Of a stretch of DNA of 64,000 nt, positions 1 through 8,736 are shown piece by piece. Each line of letters starts with the position of its first letter. Position 1 is the first letter of the stretch. The position numbers and the translations under genes were made by a program. The notes under the pieces were generated by a model. The model was not told the origin of the DNA. It saw only the letters and a list, made by a program, of their open reading frames with translations, and did not search any database. Where the stretch lies: the NCBI RefSeq assembly GCF_017873095.1, contig NZ_JAGGJU010000008.1:62001-126000 (forward strand), given 5' to 3'. The DNA comes from Heterorhizobium halophytocola. GTDB lineage: Bacteria > Pseudomonadota > Alphaproteobacteria > Rhizobiales > Rhizobiaceae.

Positions 1-654
1 GGTTCCCACCTGCTCGATCCGGCCGCCGTTCAGCACCACCAGCCGGTCGGCGAGCGTCATCGCCTCCATCTGGTCGTGGGTGACGTATACGCTGGTGGTC
101 GCAAGCGAACGCTGCAGCCGCTTGATCTCCACCCGCATCTGGGTGCGCAGCTTGGCATCGAGATTGGAGAGCGGTTCGTCGAAGAGAAAGGCCGAGGGTT
201 CCCGCACGATTGCCCGACCCATCGCCACGCGCTGGCGCTGACCGCCGGACAGCTGACGCGGCTTGCGGTCGAGATAGGGCGTGATCTCCAGCGCGGCGGC
301 CGCCTCGCCGATGCGGCGTTCGATCTCGTCCTTCGGCGTGTTGCGGTTCTTCAGACCGTAGGCGAGATTCTGGCGCACCGTCATATGCGGATAGAGCGCA
401 TAGTTCTGGAACACCATGGCGATATCGCGCCCTGCCGGTTCGAGGTCGTTGACCACGCGGTCGCCGATGGAGATCTCGCCGGAGGTAATGCTCTCCAGCC
501 CGGCGATCATCCGCAGCAGGGTGGACTTGCCGCAGCCGGACGGACCGACGAGCACCACCAGTTCGCCATCGGCAATGTCGAGCGATACGCCCTTGATCGC
601 CTCGACATTGCCCGCATAGACCTTGCGAACCGCGTTCAGTCGAATTCCAGCCAT
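1..654 (-). CDS. ugpC: Glycerol-3-phosphate ABC importer ATPase UgpC (3' end beyond window)
   Basis: ATPase subunit that would power import of sn-glycerol-3-phosphate through UgpA/UgpE. The 218 visible codons hold the nucleotide-binding domain: Walker [10 protein letters not shown] at residues 37-45, a Q-loop in [12 protein letters not shown], the signature LSGGQRQR, Walker [12 protein letters not shown] and the switch histidine in [10 protein letters not shown]. The family is usually about 350 residues, so the C-terminal OB-fold regulatory domain lies outside the window. The ATG overlaps the ugpE stop by one base (TAATG), implying translational coupling. MalK/UgpC/MsmK ATPases look alike; the ugp assignment rests on the three genes upstream. 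Confidence 0.9.
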   Translation of the reverse strand, partial: MAGIRLNAVRKVYAGNVEAIKGVSLDIADGELVVLVGPSGCGKSTLLRMIAGLESITSGEISIGDRVVNDLEPAGRDIAMVFQNYALYPHMTVRQNLAYGLKNRNTPKDEIERRIGEAAAALEITPYLDRKPRQLSGGQRQRVAMGRAIVREPSAFLFDEPLSNLDAKLRTQMRVEIKRLQRSLATTSVYVTHDQMEAMTLADRLVVLNGGRIEQVGT

Positions 655-1502
655 TACTTTTCTGTCTCCACAAGACCTTTGACGAACCAGCGCTGCATCA
701 GCACGACGACGAGGATGGGCGGGATGATCGCCAGGATCGCGGTGACCATCACATAGTTCCACGGGGTCGATGCATCGGCGAAATCGACCATCTTTCGCAG
801 CCCGATGATGATCGTCGTCATCTGTGCATTGTTGGTGATGAGAAGCGGCCAGAGATACTGCGTCCAGCCGTAAATGAAGAGGATGACGAAGAGCGCCGCG
901 ATATTGGTGCGCGACAGCGGAAACAGGATGTCGCGCATGAACCGCAGCGGTCCGGCATTGTCGATACGCGCGGCCTCGACCAGTTCGCCGGGAATGGTCA
1001 GGAAAAACTGGCGAAACAGGAAGGTTGCCGTTGCCGAGGCCATCAGCGGCAGGGTGAGACCTGCATAGGTGTCGATCATGCCGAGATTCACGATCACCCG
1101 GTAGGTCGGCAGGATCCGCACCTCGACCGGCAGCATCAGGGTGATGAAGATCATCCAGAAGAAGCCCATCCGGAAGGGGAAACGGAAGAACACGATGGCA
1201 AAGGCCGAGAGGAAGGAAATCGCGATCTTGCCGACCGCGATCAGCACGGCCACGACGAAGGTGTTGAACAGCATGCGTTCCAGGCTTACGCCCACGACGC
1301 GCTCGACGCCGCCCGACAGCGCACTGCCGTAATTTTCCAGAAATTGGCTGCCCGGAAGCAGCGAGATCGGCGGACGCAGGATCTCGCTTGATGTCATCGT
1401 CGAGGCGACGAAGGTGTAGTAGATCGGGAAGGCGACAATGATGATGCCGATCGCCAGAAGCAGGTGGCCAAGGGGTGCCGCTATGGGTCGTTTTTCGATC
1501 AT
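654..1502 (-). CDS. ugpE: Glycerol-3-phosphate ABC importer permease UgpE
   Basis: Inner-membrane permease of the UgpBAEC importer, 282 residues, with about six predicted membrane segments. The cytoplasmic EAA loop that docks the ATPase is visible as [23 protein letters not shown], read in parts from roughly residue 175. The N-terminus carries the hydrophobic segment [20 protein letters not shown] typical of MalG/UgpE proteins. It starts 9 bases after the ugpA stop and its stop codon overlaps the ugpC start. Length and order (binding protein, UgpA, UgpE, ATPase) match known rhizobial ugp operons. Confidence 0.88.
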   Translation of the reverse strand: MIEKRPIAAPLGHLLLAIGIIIVAFPIYYTFVASTMTSSEILRPPISLLPGSQFLENYGSALSGGVERVVGVSLERMLFNTFVVAVLIAVGKIAISFLSAFAIVFFRFPFRMGFFWMIFITLMLPVEVRILPTYRVIVNLGMIDTYAGLTLPLMASATATFLFRQFFLTIPGELVEAARIDNAGPLRFMRDILFPLSRTNIAALFVILFIYGWTQYLWPLLITNNAQMTTIIIGLRKMVDFADASTPWNYVMVTAILAIIPPILVVVLMQRWFVKGLVETEK

Positions 1503-1511
1503 CCGGACACC

Positions 1512-2393
1512 TCAGGAATAATGCACGCGCTTCTCGACGAAGCGGAACTGGAAGGCGGTCAGCGCGATGACGATGACCATCAGCACGACGGACTGGGCGG
1601 CGGACGAACCGAGGTTCAGGTTGACGAAGCCGTCATTGTAGACCTTGTAGACCAGCGTTTCCGTGGCCTTGGCCGGTCCCCCGCCGGTGACGGCATGGAT
1701 GATGCCGAAGGTGTCGAAGAAGGCATAGACGGTGTTGACCACCAGCAGGAAGAATGTGGTGGGCGCCAGCAGCGGAAAGACGATCGTCCAGAAACGCCGA
1801 CTGCCGCGTGCCCCGTCGATGGCGGCAGCCTCGATCAGCGATTTCGGGATCGCCTGCAGGCCGGCGACAAAGAACAGGAAATTATAGCTCACCTGTTTCC
1901 AGGCGGCAGCGACGACGACCAGCAGCATGGCCTGGTTGCCATCGAGCACCGGATCCCAGTGGACACCGTTGCGGCGCAGCAGATAGGCAAGCGTGCCCAT
2001 CGCCGGATTGAACATGAAGAGCCAGAGCATGCCGGCCACGGCCGGCGCCACGGCATAGGGCCAGATCAGCAGGGTGCGATAGAAAGTCTGGCCACGCACC
2101 ACCTTGTCGGCGGCGGTTGCGAGCAGAAGTGCCACGCACATCGACAAAAGCGCGGTCGCCAGGCTGAAGACGACCGTCACCTGCAGCGAATGCAGATAGG
2201 TCGGATCGTTGAAGATCGCCTTGAAATTGGCAAGCGCCACGAACTTGGTCTTCAGGCCGAAGGCGTCCTCGCGCATGGTCGACTGGTACAGCGCCTGGCT
2301 TGCCGGCCAGAAGAAGAAAACGATCGTCAGGATGATCTGCGGGGCGACCAGCAGATAGGGCAGCAGCTTGTTGGGAAACACCACGCGTTGCAT
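1512..2393 (-). CDS. ugpA: Glycerol-3-phosphate ABC importer permease UgpA
   Basis: First permease subunit of the importer, 293 residues, MalF/UgpA type. The start ATG gives [19 protein letters not shown], the usual UgpA N-terminus running straight into a membrane helix. The EAA loop ([23 protein letters not shown], around residues 185-207) and the following periplasmic [16 protein letters not shown] stretch are characteristic of CUT1 permeases. It follows ugpB after an 87-base gap that contains a strong stem-loop, so it is probably translated from the same mRNA at a lower level than ugpB. Confidence 0.88.
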   Translation of the reverse strand: MQRVVFPNKLLPYLLVAPQIILTIVFFFWPASQALYQSTMREDAFGLKTKFVALANFKAIFNDPTYLHSLQVTVVFSLATALLSMCVALLLATAADKVVRGQTFYRTLLIWPYAVAPAVAGMLWLFMFNPAMGTLAYLLRRNGVHWDPVLDGNQAMLLVVVAAAWKQVSYNFLFFVAGLQAIPKSLIEAAAIDGARGSRRFWTIVFPLLAPTTFFLLVVNTVYAFFDTFGIIHAVTGGGPAKATETLVYKVYNDGFVNLNLGSSAAQSVVLMVIVIALTAFQFRFVEKRVHYS

Positions 2394-2423
2394 GGATGAT
2401 CAGGCTCCTCTTGCGAAGGGATG

Positions 2424-2458
2424 CCGTCCGCAACCTGCAGCAGAGCAGGTGCGGACGG
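2424..2458 (-). promoter_or_regulatory. Stem-loop between ugpB and ugpA
   Basis: The arms are 2424-2438 and 2445-2458, a 14-pair GC-rich stem with a single bulged base and a six-base loop. No T-run follows on the coding strand, so it is not a classical intrinsic terminator. It sits in the binding-protein/permease gap, where such hairpins usually protect the upstream mRNA from 3' exonucleases or cause partial termination, giving excess binding protein. The function is inferred. Confidence 0.6.
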
Positions 2459-2480
2459 TTGAGCTTGGAACGTCAGAGGA

Positions 2481-3785
2481 TCAGTTGTTGGCGGCCGCGA
2501 TCGCTTCATTGGCACGGCTGACAGCCGCGTCGAGCGTCGTCTTGGCATCCTGGTCGCCGGCCAGCATCTTTTCGAACTCCTCGTTCAGGATGTCCCGCAC
2601 CTGCGGCAGGTTGACGAGCCGGACGCCCTTGGAGTTTTCCGTCGGCGCCTTGCCGAGCATCTGCTGGATCGGGGTCTCACGGCCGGGATTCTTGTCGTAG
2701 AAGCCGGACTTCTTGGTTTCCTCATAGGCTGCCATCGTCACCGGCAGATAGCCGGAAACCTGGTGCAGGCGGGCCTGGATGTCGGTCTGCGAGAGGAAAT
2801 GGAAGAATTCCGCAATCCCCTTGTACTCGGCGTCCGACTTGCCGCCGAACACCCAGAGGCTGGCGCCGCCCGGAATGGTGTTCTGCGGGCCGTGACCCTC
2901 ATAATAGGGCAACTGGCCGATGCCGTAATTCATGCCGCTCTTGGCAATGTCGCCGAGACCGCCGGAGGATTCGGTGAGGATCCCGCATTCTCCCGACAAA
3001 AAGAGCTGCTTGGCCTCGGAGGTTCGCCCGCCATAGCGGAAAGCGCCATCCTTGGCGAGATCGGCGATATGCTGGAAGTGCTCGACATAGAGCGGCGAAT
3101 TGATCTCGAGCTCGACATCGGTACCGCCGAGGCCGTTCTCCTTGGTGGCATAGGGCACATTGTTCCAGGCAGCGAAATTCTCCGTCTGGATCCAGGTGAG
3201 CCAGGTCGATGTCAGGCCGCAATTGGCCGCTCCGCTCGTCTTGATTTTCTCGGCCGCGTCAAAGACTTCGGGCCAGGTCTTCGGCGGTGTGTCGACATCG
3301 AGGCCCGCCTTCTGGAAGATGTCCTTGTTGTAATAGAGGATCGGCGAGGACGAGTTGTACGGAAACGACAGCATCGTGCCGTCGGGCTTGGAATAATAGG
3401 ATACGATGCCGGGCAGATATTCCGACTTGTCGAACTTGTATCCGCCCTTTTCCAGCACTTCGGCGACTGGAACGACGGCGCCTTCGGCTGCCATCATCAC
3501 GCCGCTGCCGGCATCGAAGACTTGGATGATCGCCGGCGGCTGCTTGGAGCGGAAGGCGGCGATGCCGGCATTCAGCGTTTCGGGATAGCTGCCCTTGAAC
3601 ACGGGCATGATTTTGTAGTCGCTCTGGCTGTCGTTGAATTCCTTGGCGAGCTGATCGACCACCTCGTTGTTGGCGCCGGTCATGGCGTGCCACCACTGCA
3701 GTTCGGTCGCGGCAAGGGCGTTGCCGGCAAAGGTCACGGAAAGCGCAATTGCGGCCGTCGACGCGGCCAAGAGACGTATGGACAT
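2481..3785 (-). CDS. ugpB: Glycerol-3-phosphate-binding periplasmic protein UgpB
   Basis: Periplasmic binding protein for sn-glycerol-3-phosphate, 434 residues. Residues 1-25 form a Sec signal peptide ending in ALA; the mature protein begins TELQWWHAM. The stretch GSYPETLNAGIAAFR, the following AIIQVFDAG and GGASLWVFGG match UgpB more than generic sugar-binding proteins. The start at 3785 was chosen over an upstream in-frame codon because GGGAGGAA lies just before it and the signal peptide begins there. It is the first gene of ugpBAEC. No glycerophosphodiesterase gene (ugpQ) is visible in the cut operon. Confidence 0.9.
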   Translation of the reverse strand: MSIRLLAASTAAIALSVTFAGNALAATELQWWHAMTGANNEVVDQLAKEFNDSQSDYKIMPVFKGSYPETLNAGIAAFRSKQPPAIIQVFDAGSGVMMAAEGAVVPVAEVLEKGGYKFDKSEYLPGIVSYYSKPDGTMLSFPYNSSSPILYYNKDIFQKAGLDVDTPPKTWPEVFDAAEKIKTSGAANCGLTSTWLTWIQTENFAAWNNVPYATKENGLGGTDVELEINSPLYVEHFQHIADLAKDGAFRYGGRTSEAKQLFLSGECGILTESSGGLGDIAKSGMNYGIGQLPYYEGHGPQNTIPGGASLWVFGGKSDAEYKGIAEFFHFLSQTDIQARLHQVSGYLPVTMAAYEETKKSGFYDKNPGRETPIQQMLGKAPTENSKGVRLVNLPQVRDILNEEFEKMLAGDQDAKTTLDAAVSRANEAIAAANN

Positions 3786-3911
3786 GGTTCCTCCCACAGA
3801 TTGCGAAGCGCATTGATGCGCCCCGGAATCCACCGCCCAAGCCCTCCTCGACCGAACGGTGGAATGATCACGCTATCAGATCCGCACCCGGTCTGGCGAC
3901 GGGGTTACGAC

Positions 3912-3923
3912 GTTGCATGCAAC
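3912..3923. promoter_or_regulatory. 12-bp palindrome upstream of ugpB
   Basis: GTTGCATGCAAC is a perfect 12-base palindrome in the 150-base gap between the phosphatase stop and the ugpB start, about 130 bases before the ugpB ATG. Its form resembles GntR or LacI-type operators. I saw no pair of CTGTCAT-like direct repeats, the rhizobial Pho box expected for a phosphate-controlled ugp operon. The role is inferred. Confidence 0.4.
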
Positions 3924-3935
3924 TTATTTCACGGG

Positions 3936-4742
3936 TTAAGCCTCGAACGCCGCGATCTTGCGCAGGTCTTCGAAGGCTCCGGGACCGGCAGCCAGCACCG
4001 GCGCGCCCTTTGTCAGGCGATCGCCCTGCGTGGGAAACGGATGGCAAAGCCCGCCGGCCTCTGCGACGAGGCAGAAGCCCGCCATGCAGTCCCAGGCATG
4101 CATATAGGGCTCGTAGTAACCGACCAGCCGACCTGCCGCGACATAGGCGAGCATCAGTGCACCCGAACCATTGCGGATGAAATTGCCGCCACCTTCCAGC
4201 AAACGCTCGACGATGCCGGCAACGACCTGCGGTGTCACATGGTTGTTGGCGCCGAGCCCGGTCACGGCATTGCGCACGCTGCGCGACGCGTCGAGCACCA
4301 GCGGCTTGCCGTTGAGCCTTGCGCCGTCGCCCTTCATCGCCGTGTAGAGCTCATCGAAGCAGGGCGCGAAAATGACGCCGATGACCGGATTGCCGTCCTG
4401 CAGCACGGCGATCGAGACGCACCAGCTCGGCATGCCGTTGACGAAGGGGCTGGTGCCGTCGATAGGATCGATCACCCAAGTGAAACCGGAACTGCCGCCT
4501 TCCAGGCCGTATTCCTCGCCGAGGATGCCATCCTCAGGAAACAGCCTGCCAATTTCCGTGCGAATCAGTTGCTCGACCTCGCGGTCGGCGATCGACACCA
4601 CGTCATGTAGATCGCGCTTGGTCTCGACGGCAAGGTCGTCGCGCCGGTTGAAATAGCCGAGCGCCAGGGCGCCGGCCTTGGGCCCGAGGCTCGTAGCTGC
4701 GGCAAAACGTTCGCGGATCGCTGGTGCGGCGGTGTGTGGCAT
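3936..4742 (-). CDS. Inositol-monophosphatase-family phosphatase
   Basis: Mg2+-dependent phosphatase of the inositol monophosphatase/fructose-1,6-bisphosphatase superfamily, 268 residues. The metal site is complete: GEEYG around E77-E78, then WVIDPIDGTSPFVNG with D92, D95 and T97, and the C-terminal HAWDCMAG motif. The start at 4742 is preceded by GGGGAA at proper spacing; longer upstream reading has no ribosome site. It lies directly upstream of ugpBAEC on the same strand and could release phosphate or glycerol from imported phosphoesters, but this is inference. Relatives act on inositol phosphate, histidinol phosphate or sugar phosphates, so the substrate is not assigned. Confidence 0.82.
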   Translation of the reverse strand: MPHTAAPAIRERFAAATSLGPKAGALALGYFNRRDDLAVETKRDLHDVVSIADREVEQLIRTEIGRLFPEDGILGEEYGLEGGSSGFTWVIDPIDGTSPFVNGMPSWCVSIAVLQDGNPVIGVIFAPCFDELYTAMKGDGARLNGKPLVLDASRSVRNAVTGLGANNHVTPQVVAGIVERLLEGGGNFIRNGSGALMLAYVAAGRLVGYYEPYMHAWDCMAGFCLVAEAGGLCHPFPTQGDRLTKGAPVLAAGPGAFEDLRKIAAFEA

Positions 4743-4852
4743 GAAGGCGTTCCCCGTTGGATCTGGCAGCAATGGTGAGCGCAATAGCGTGATCCGCAGG
4801 CGAAATCGAGATGGCGGTCTGTGGCCGGCCAGCTTTTTGCCCGCACACCGAT

Positions 4853-4881
4853 GCCGGCCGGGATCTGCCATCCCTGCCGGC
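4853..4881 (-). terminator. Stem-loop after the dehydratase gene
   Basis: A 12-pair inverted repeat with one mismatch (4853-4864 with 4870-4881) and a five-base loop lies about 20 bases beyond the dehydratase stop on the minus strand. No T-run follows, so it may be a Rho-assisted terminator or an mRNA 3'-end stabiliser. Confidence 0.45.
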
Positions 4882-4901
4882 AACGGTGTCGGGCATGCGT
4901 G

Positions 4902-6686
4902 TCAGTGATTGTGCCGAGGCGGCGTCTTTGCGATCTGCCGGAATTGCTCGGCATCGCGGATCGTCGCACCATCGGCCAGCTGGGTGACCGTCTGGCGATA
5001 GAGCTTCTGCCAGGGCGTGGCGCTCGGGCGCATCGGCGGCAGACCGTCTGCCCGGCGGCGCTCGATTTCGCCGTCGTCCACCAGCATGTCGCAACGCCCT
5101 TGGTTGAAGTCGATGCGGATGGTGTCACCGGTCCTGACATAGGCAAGGCCGCCGCCGGCTGCACTTTCCGGCGCGGCGTTCAGGATCGACGGGCTGTCGG
5201 CCGTTCCCGATTGCCGGCCGTCGCCGATCGTCGGCAGGCTGACGATGCCGCGTTTCAGCAGGTGATCCGGCGGCTGCATGTTGACGACTTCGGCAGAGCC
5301 CGGCCAGCCGAGCGGACCGGCGCCGCGGATCACCAGAATGGTGCGCTCGTCGATCCCGAGCGCGGGATCGTTGATCCGCGCGTGATAGTCTTCCGAACCG
5401 TCGAAGACGACCGCCTTGCCCTCGAAAATGCCTTCCCGGCCTTGTTCGGAGAGATAGCGGCGGCGAAAGTCTTCGGAGACCACGCTCATCTTCATGATGG
5501 CGAAATCGAAGAGATTGCCCTTCAGTACGAGGAATCCTGCCCGTTCCTTCAGTGGTTCGGCAAACGGCTTGATCACCTCGCGGTCGGTCGATTCGCGGTC
5601 CTTCAGATTGTCCGCCATGGTCTGGCCCGTGACGGTTGGCACGCTGCCGTCCAGCTTGTTGGCTTGCAGCAGCTCCCACATGATGGCCGGCACACCGCCG
5701 GCGCGGTGGAAGCGTTCGCCGAGATAGGCGCCAGCCGGCTGGACATTGGCCAAAAGCGGAATGTCGTAGCCCTCCGTCTGCCAGTCGTCGGGAAACAGTT
5801 CGACGCCTGCATGTTTGGCCATGGCCATCAGATGCGGCTGCGCATTGGTGGACCCGCCGATCGCGGAATTGACCCGGATGGCATTGAGGAAGGCGGCCCG
5901 CGTCAGGATGTCGGACGGCTTGATGTCGTCGATCACGAGTTCGACCGCCCGCAGCCCGGTGCGATAGGCCATCTGCCCGCGTTCGCGATAGGCGGCGGGA
6001 ATGGCGGCGCAGCCGGTGAGCGACATGCCGAGCGCCTCGGCCATGGCATTCATCGTCGAGGCCGTGCCCATGGTGTTGCAATGACCGATCGAGGGGGCGG
6101 AATCGAGCGCGGCTTCGAGAAATTCCTCGCGGCTGATTTCGCCGGCGGCAAACTTGCGCCGCGAACGCCAGATCACCGTGCCGGAGCCGACGAGATCGCC
6201 GTCATGCCAGCCGTCCAGCATCGGGCCGCCGGAAAAGACGATCGCCGGAATATCGACCGTCGAGGCAGCCATCAGCGCCGAAGGCGTAGTCTTGTCGCAG
6301 CCGGTGGTCAGCACGACGCCGTCGAGCGGATAGCCGTAGAGGATCTCGACAAGGCCGAGATAGGCAAGGTTGCGGTCGAGCGCCGCCGTCGGGCGCTTGC
6401 AGTTTTCGAAGAGTGGATGGGTGGGAAATTCGATCGGAATGCCGCCGGCATCGCGAATGCCGTCGCGAAGCCGCTTGGCGAGTTCCAGATGGTGGCGGTT
6501 GCAGGGATTGATGTCGCTGCCCGACTGGGCGATGCCGATGATCGGCTTGCCGCCGCGCAGCTCCTCCGGCGTGACGCCGGAATTCATGAAGCGCTCGAGA
6601 TAGAGCGCCGTCAGGTCCAGATGATCCGGATTGTCGAACCAGTCCTGCGAGCGCAAGCGGCGCGGGATTTTGCCGGCCTCGGTCAT
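4902..6686 (-). CDS. IlvD/Edd-family sugar-acid dehydratase
   Basis: Fe-S dehydratase that removes water from an aldonic acid to give a 2-keto-3-deoxy acid, 594 residues. The three cluster cysteines of the family are present: C62 in [11 protein letters not shown]130 in [10 protein letters not shown] and C203 in [11 protein letters not shown]; the [11 protein letters not shown] motif is also clear. The length and the [10 protein letters not shown] variant fit the arabonate/xylonate/gluconate-type branch rather than true dihydroxyacid dehydratase IlvD. The reading frame is open further upstream, but the ATG at 6686 overlaps the previous stop as ATGA. As last gene of a three-gene operon with two dehydrogenases, it is likely catabolic. 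The exact sugar acid is unknown. Confidence 0.85.
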   Translation of the reverse strand: MTEAGKIPRRLRSQDWFDNPDHLDLTALYLERFMNSGVTPEELRGGKPIIGIAQSGSDINPCNRHHLELAKRLRDGIRDAGGIPIEFPTHPLFENCKRPTAALDRNLAYLGLVEILYGYPLDGVVLTTGCDKTTPSALMAASTVDIPAIVFSGGPMLDGWHDGDLVGSGTVIWRSRRKFAAGEISREEFLEAALDSAPSIGHCNTMGTASTMNAMAEALGMSLTGCAAIPAAYRERGQMAYRTGLRAVELVIDDIKPSDILTRAAFLNAIRVNSAIGGSTNAQPHLMAMAKHAGVELFPDDWQTEGYDIPLLANVQPAGAYLGERFHRAGGVPAIMWELLQANKLDGSVPTVTGQTMADNLKDRESTDREVIKPFAEPLKERAGFLVLKGNLFDFAIMKMSVVSEDFRRRYLSEQGREGIFEGKAVVFDGSEDYHARINDPALGIDERTILVIRGAGPLGWPGSAEVVNMQPPDHLLKRGIVSLPTIGDGRQSGTADSPSILNAAPESAAGGGLAYVRTGDTIRIDFNQGRCDMLVDDGEIERRRADGLPPMRPSATPWQKLYRQTVTQLADGATIRDAEQFRQIAKTPPRHNH

Positions 6687-7606
6687 GGCTGTGTCTCCGG
6701 TTTGGCGCGTCCATTGATCTTTTCGAGATGCAGCAGCAGGCCGCTGTGATCCACCTCGCCATGGCCGTCGGCCACGAATTGCTCGAATGCGCTGCGGACC
6801 TCTTCGGTCAACGGAAGCGACAGGCCGAAGGCATCGGCCATGTCCTTGACGGCATCGAGATCCTTCAGTTGCAGGCGCGAGAGGCCGCCCGGCGCAAAGG
6901 CGCGGTCGACCATGCGCTTGCCGTGCAGTTCCAGGATCCGGCTTTCGGCAAAGCCGCCGCGAATGGCGTCGCGGAATTTCGCCCGGCTGGCACCCCCTGC
7001 CTGCACCAGCATCATGGCTTCGGCAACGGCCCCGATGGTGACAGCGACGATCTGCTGGTTGGCAAGCTTGCAGATCTGGCCCGCGCCGGATGGCCCGACA
7101 TGGGTGACGCGACCAAGTGCCGCGAAGACATCCGCAAGGCTGTCGACGATCTCCGCCTTGCCGCCCGCCATGATCGCCAGCGTGCCGGCCTCGGCCCCGA
7201 CCACGCCGCCCGATACCGGGGCATCGAGATGCTCGACCTGGATCTTCGCAAGCTTGCCGGAATGATCCTTGGCGATCGGCGGGGCAATCGAGGATGTATC
7301 GATGACGATGCATCCGGGCTTCAGGGCCTCCGCCACGCCGCCTTCAAACAGCACGGCACTCACCGCCTTGCCGTCGGACAGCATGGTGAAGACGATGTCG
7401 GCCTCCTTGACGGCCTCGGCGGCACGGGCTGCGGGTTTGCCGCCGCTTGCCCGCAATGGCTCGGCCTTTGCCGGGTCGCGGTTCCAGACGGTGACGTCGA
7501 AACCCGCTTCCAGCAGGCGCCGTGCCATGGGGGCGCCCATCAGGCCGGTGCCGAGAAAGGCGATCCGGCGTGTCCTGGGGGGCTCGGTCGAAGCGGTCTC
7601 GGTCAA
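6683..7606 (-). CDS. Beta-hydroxyacid dehydrogenase (3-hydroxyisobutyrate dehydrogenase family)
   Basis: NAD(P)-dependent oxidoreductase, 307 residues. The Rossmann motif FLGTGLMGAPMARRL is near residue 17, the substrate-binding DAPVSGGVVGAEAGTL motif at 129-143, and the catalytic lysine is K180 in GQICKLANQQ. It may act on tartronate semialdehyde, 3-hydroxyisobutyrate or, as in LtnD-type enzymes, a four-carbon sugar acid. The start is TTG at 7606, supported by GGGAGG seven bases upstream; the codon overlaps the stop of the DenD-like gene as TTGA. Its position between two sugar-acid enzymes favours a tetronate-type substrate, but this is inference. Confidence 0.82.
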   Translation of the reverse strand: MTETASTEPPRTRRIAFLGTGLMGAPMARRLLEAGFDVTVWNRDPAKAEPLRASGGKPAARAAEAVKEADIVFTMLSDGKAVSAVLFEGGVAEALKPGCIVIDTSSIAPPIAKDHSGKLAKIQVEHLDAPVSGGVVGAEAGTLAIMAGGKAEIVDSLADVFAALGRVTHVGPSGAGQICKLANQQIVAVTIGAVAEAMMLVQAGGASRAKFRDAIRGGFAESRILELHGKRMVDRAFAPGGLSRLQLKDLDAVKDMADAFGLSLPLTEEVRSAFEQFVADGHGEVDHSGLLLHLEKINGRAKPETQP

Positions 7607-8586
7607 AGCGTGCCTCCCATCTCGTCCTCGATATGCGCCTTGATGATCTCGTCGAACGAGCTCTCGGAGGTGAAGCCGAGGTCGCGCGACCGTTTGGCCT
7701 CGAAACCCGGTGCCCAGCCGGCGACCATCTTCATGATCATCGGATCGGGCTCGCGGCGGATCAGGGCGACAGCCTTGTCGCCGGCTACACGCCGCAGCGC
7801 CTCGATCTGCTCACCGACGGTTGCACTCACACCCGGCATCGACAGATTACGCCGCGGGCCGACCGTGTCGAGGTCGATTGTCGCGGCATGCAGCAGAAAG
7901 CCGACGGCCGAGCGCGGCGAGGTGTGCCAGTGGCGTACGTCGTCACCGACCGGCAACACGGCTTCCTCGCCCTTCAGCGGCTCGCGCAGGATGTTGGAAA
8001 AGAACCCGGACGCAGCCTTGTTCGGCTTGCCGGGGCGAATGCAGATGGTCGGCAGGCGAATGCCGATGCCGTCGAAATAGCCCTTGCGCGAATAGTCCGA
8101 CAGCAGCAGTTCGGAGATCGCCTTCTGCGTGCCGTAGCTGGTCAGCGGTGTCGTGTGGAATTCGTCCGGTATCGGATAGGGCAGGGGCGCCCCGAATACG
8201 GCGATCGAGGAGGCGAACACGACGCGCGGCGTATAGCCGTCCTCTTCATGGGCCTTGCGGATCGCCTCGAACAGATAGCGCGTCCCGTCGAGATTGATCC
8301 GGTAGCCCTTTTCGAAATCGAGTTCGGCTTCACCCGACACGATCGCCGCCAGGTGGAAAATGATGTCGGGACGCGTGGCGACAAGCGCTTCCGCTTCGCC
8401 GGGCGCCGAAAGGTCCGCCGTTTCCAGCAGGGCCTTGCCGGTAAAGTTTGCCGGGGCTTCCGGCGGAACGACATCGACCAGGGTCATTGTCTCGACGGGC
8501 TTTCCGTCCAGCCGTGTTTCGCTTGCAAGACGCTCGGCCAGCCGACGACCGACCATGCCGGCGCCGCCGATGATCAGGATATGCAT
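7603..8586 (-). CDS. denD: D-erythronate dehydrogenase-like NAD-dependent epimerase/dehydratase-fold enzyme
   Basis: Extended short-chain dehydrogenase, 327 residues, closely resembling DenD, which oxidises D-erythronate at C2 with NAD+. Visible are the N-terminal Rossmann fingerprint GGAGMVGRRLA (residues 7-17), the serine region ASSIAVFG, and the YxxxK pair in SYGTQKAISELL. The motif HTSPRSAVGFLLHA is typical of DenD homologues. The start at 8586 is chosen for the GGGAGGAG ribosome site. It is first gene of the minus arm of the island. A kinase/decarboxylase pair (OtnK/OtnC) normally partners DenD but is absent here, so the biological substrate may differ. Confidence 0.72.
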   Translation of the reverse strand: MHILIIGGAGMVGRRLAERLASETRLDGKPVETMTLVDVVPPEAPANFTGKALLETADLSAPGEAEALVATRPDIIFHLAAIVSGEAELDFEKGYRINLDGTRYLFEAIRKAHEEDGYTPRVVFASSIAVFGAPLPYPIPDEFHTTPLTSYGTQKAISELLLSDYSRKGYFDGIGIRLPTICIRPGKPNKAASGFFSNILREPLKGEEAVLPVGDDVRHWHTSPRSAVGFLLHAATIDLDTVGPRRNLSMPGVSATVGEQIEALRRVAGDKAVALIRREPDPMIMKMVAGWAPGFEAKRSRDLGFTSESSFDEIIKAHIEDEMGGTL

Positions 8587-8643
8587 AAGGTCTCCTCCCA
8601 TTTCCCTGTCTTCTCGAATGCATGACCGAAAAAACATTTGTAG

Positions 8644-8658
8644 GGTTGTCTGATAACC
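8644..8658. promoter_or_regulatory. Putative GntR operator in the divergent denD/FAD-dehydrogenase promoter
   Basis: GGTTGTCTGATAACC is a 15-base palindrome with one mismatched pair, containing TTGTCTGATAA. On the minus strand it abuts a TATAAG that could be the -10 box of the denD operon. A matching motif occurs before the FAH-TRAP operon at 11062-11080. The embedded FadR-type GntR protein (10218-10925) is the natural candidate binder, since that family recognises TNGTNNNACNA-like sites. Binding is inferred. Confidence 0.5.
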
Positions 8659-8736
8659 TTATATGTTCGATTTGAAAAGCATAGTATGAATGCCGAAACG
8701 TCCTTCAGGGCGAATGAATGATCTGGGGAGGATCGC

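Noticed and set aside
4821..6749. 642-codon open frame on the plus strand
   Set aside because: Antisense to the dehydratase, whose three Fe-S cysteines and full length are intact.
6687..7313. N-terminal extension of the dehydratase reading frame
   Set aside because: Overlaps the neighbouring dehydrogenase gene; the ATGA start at 6686 gives the normal family length.
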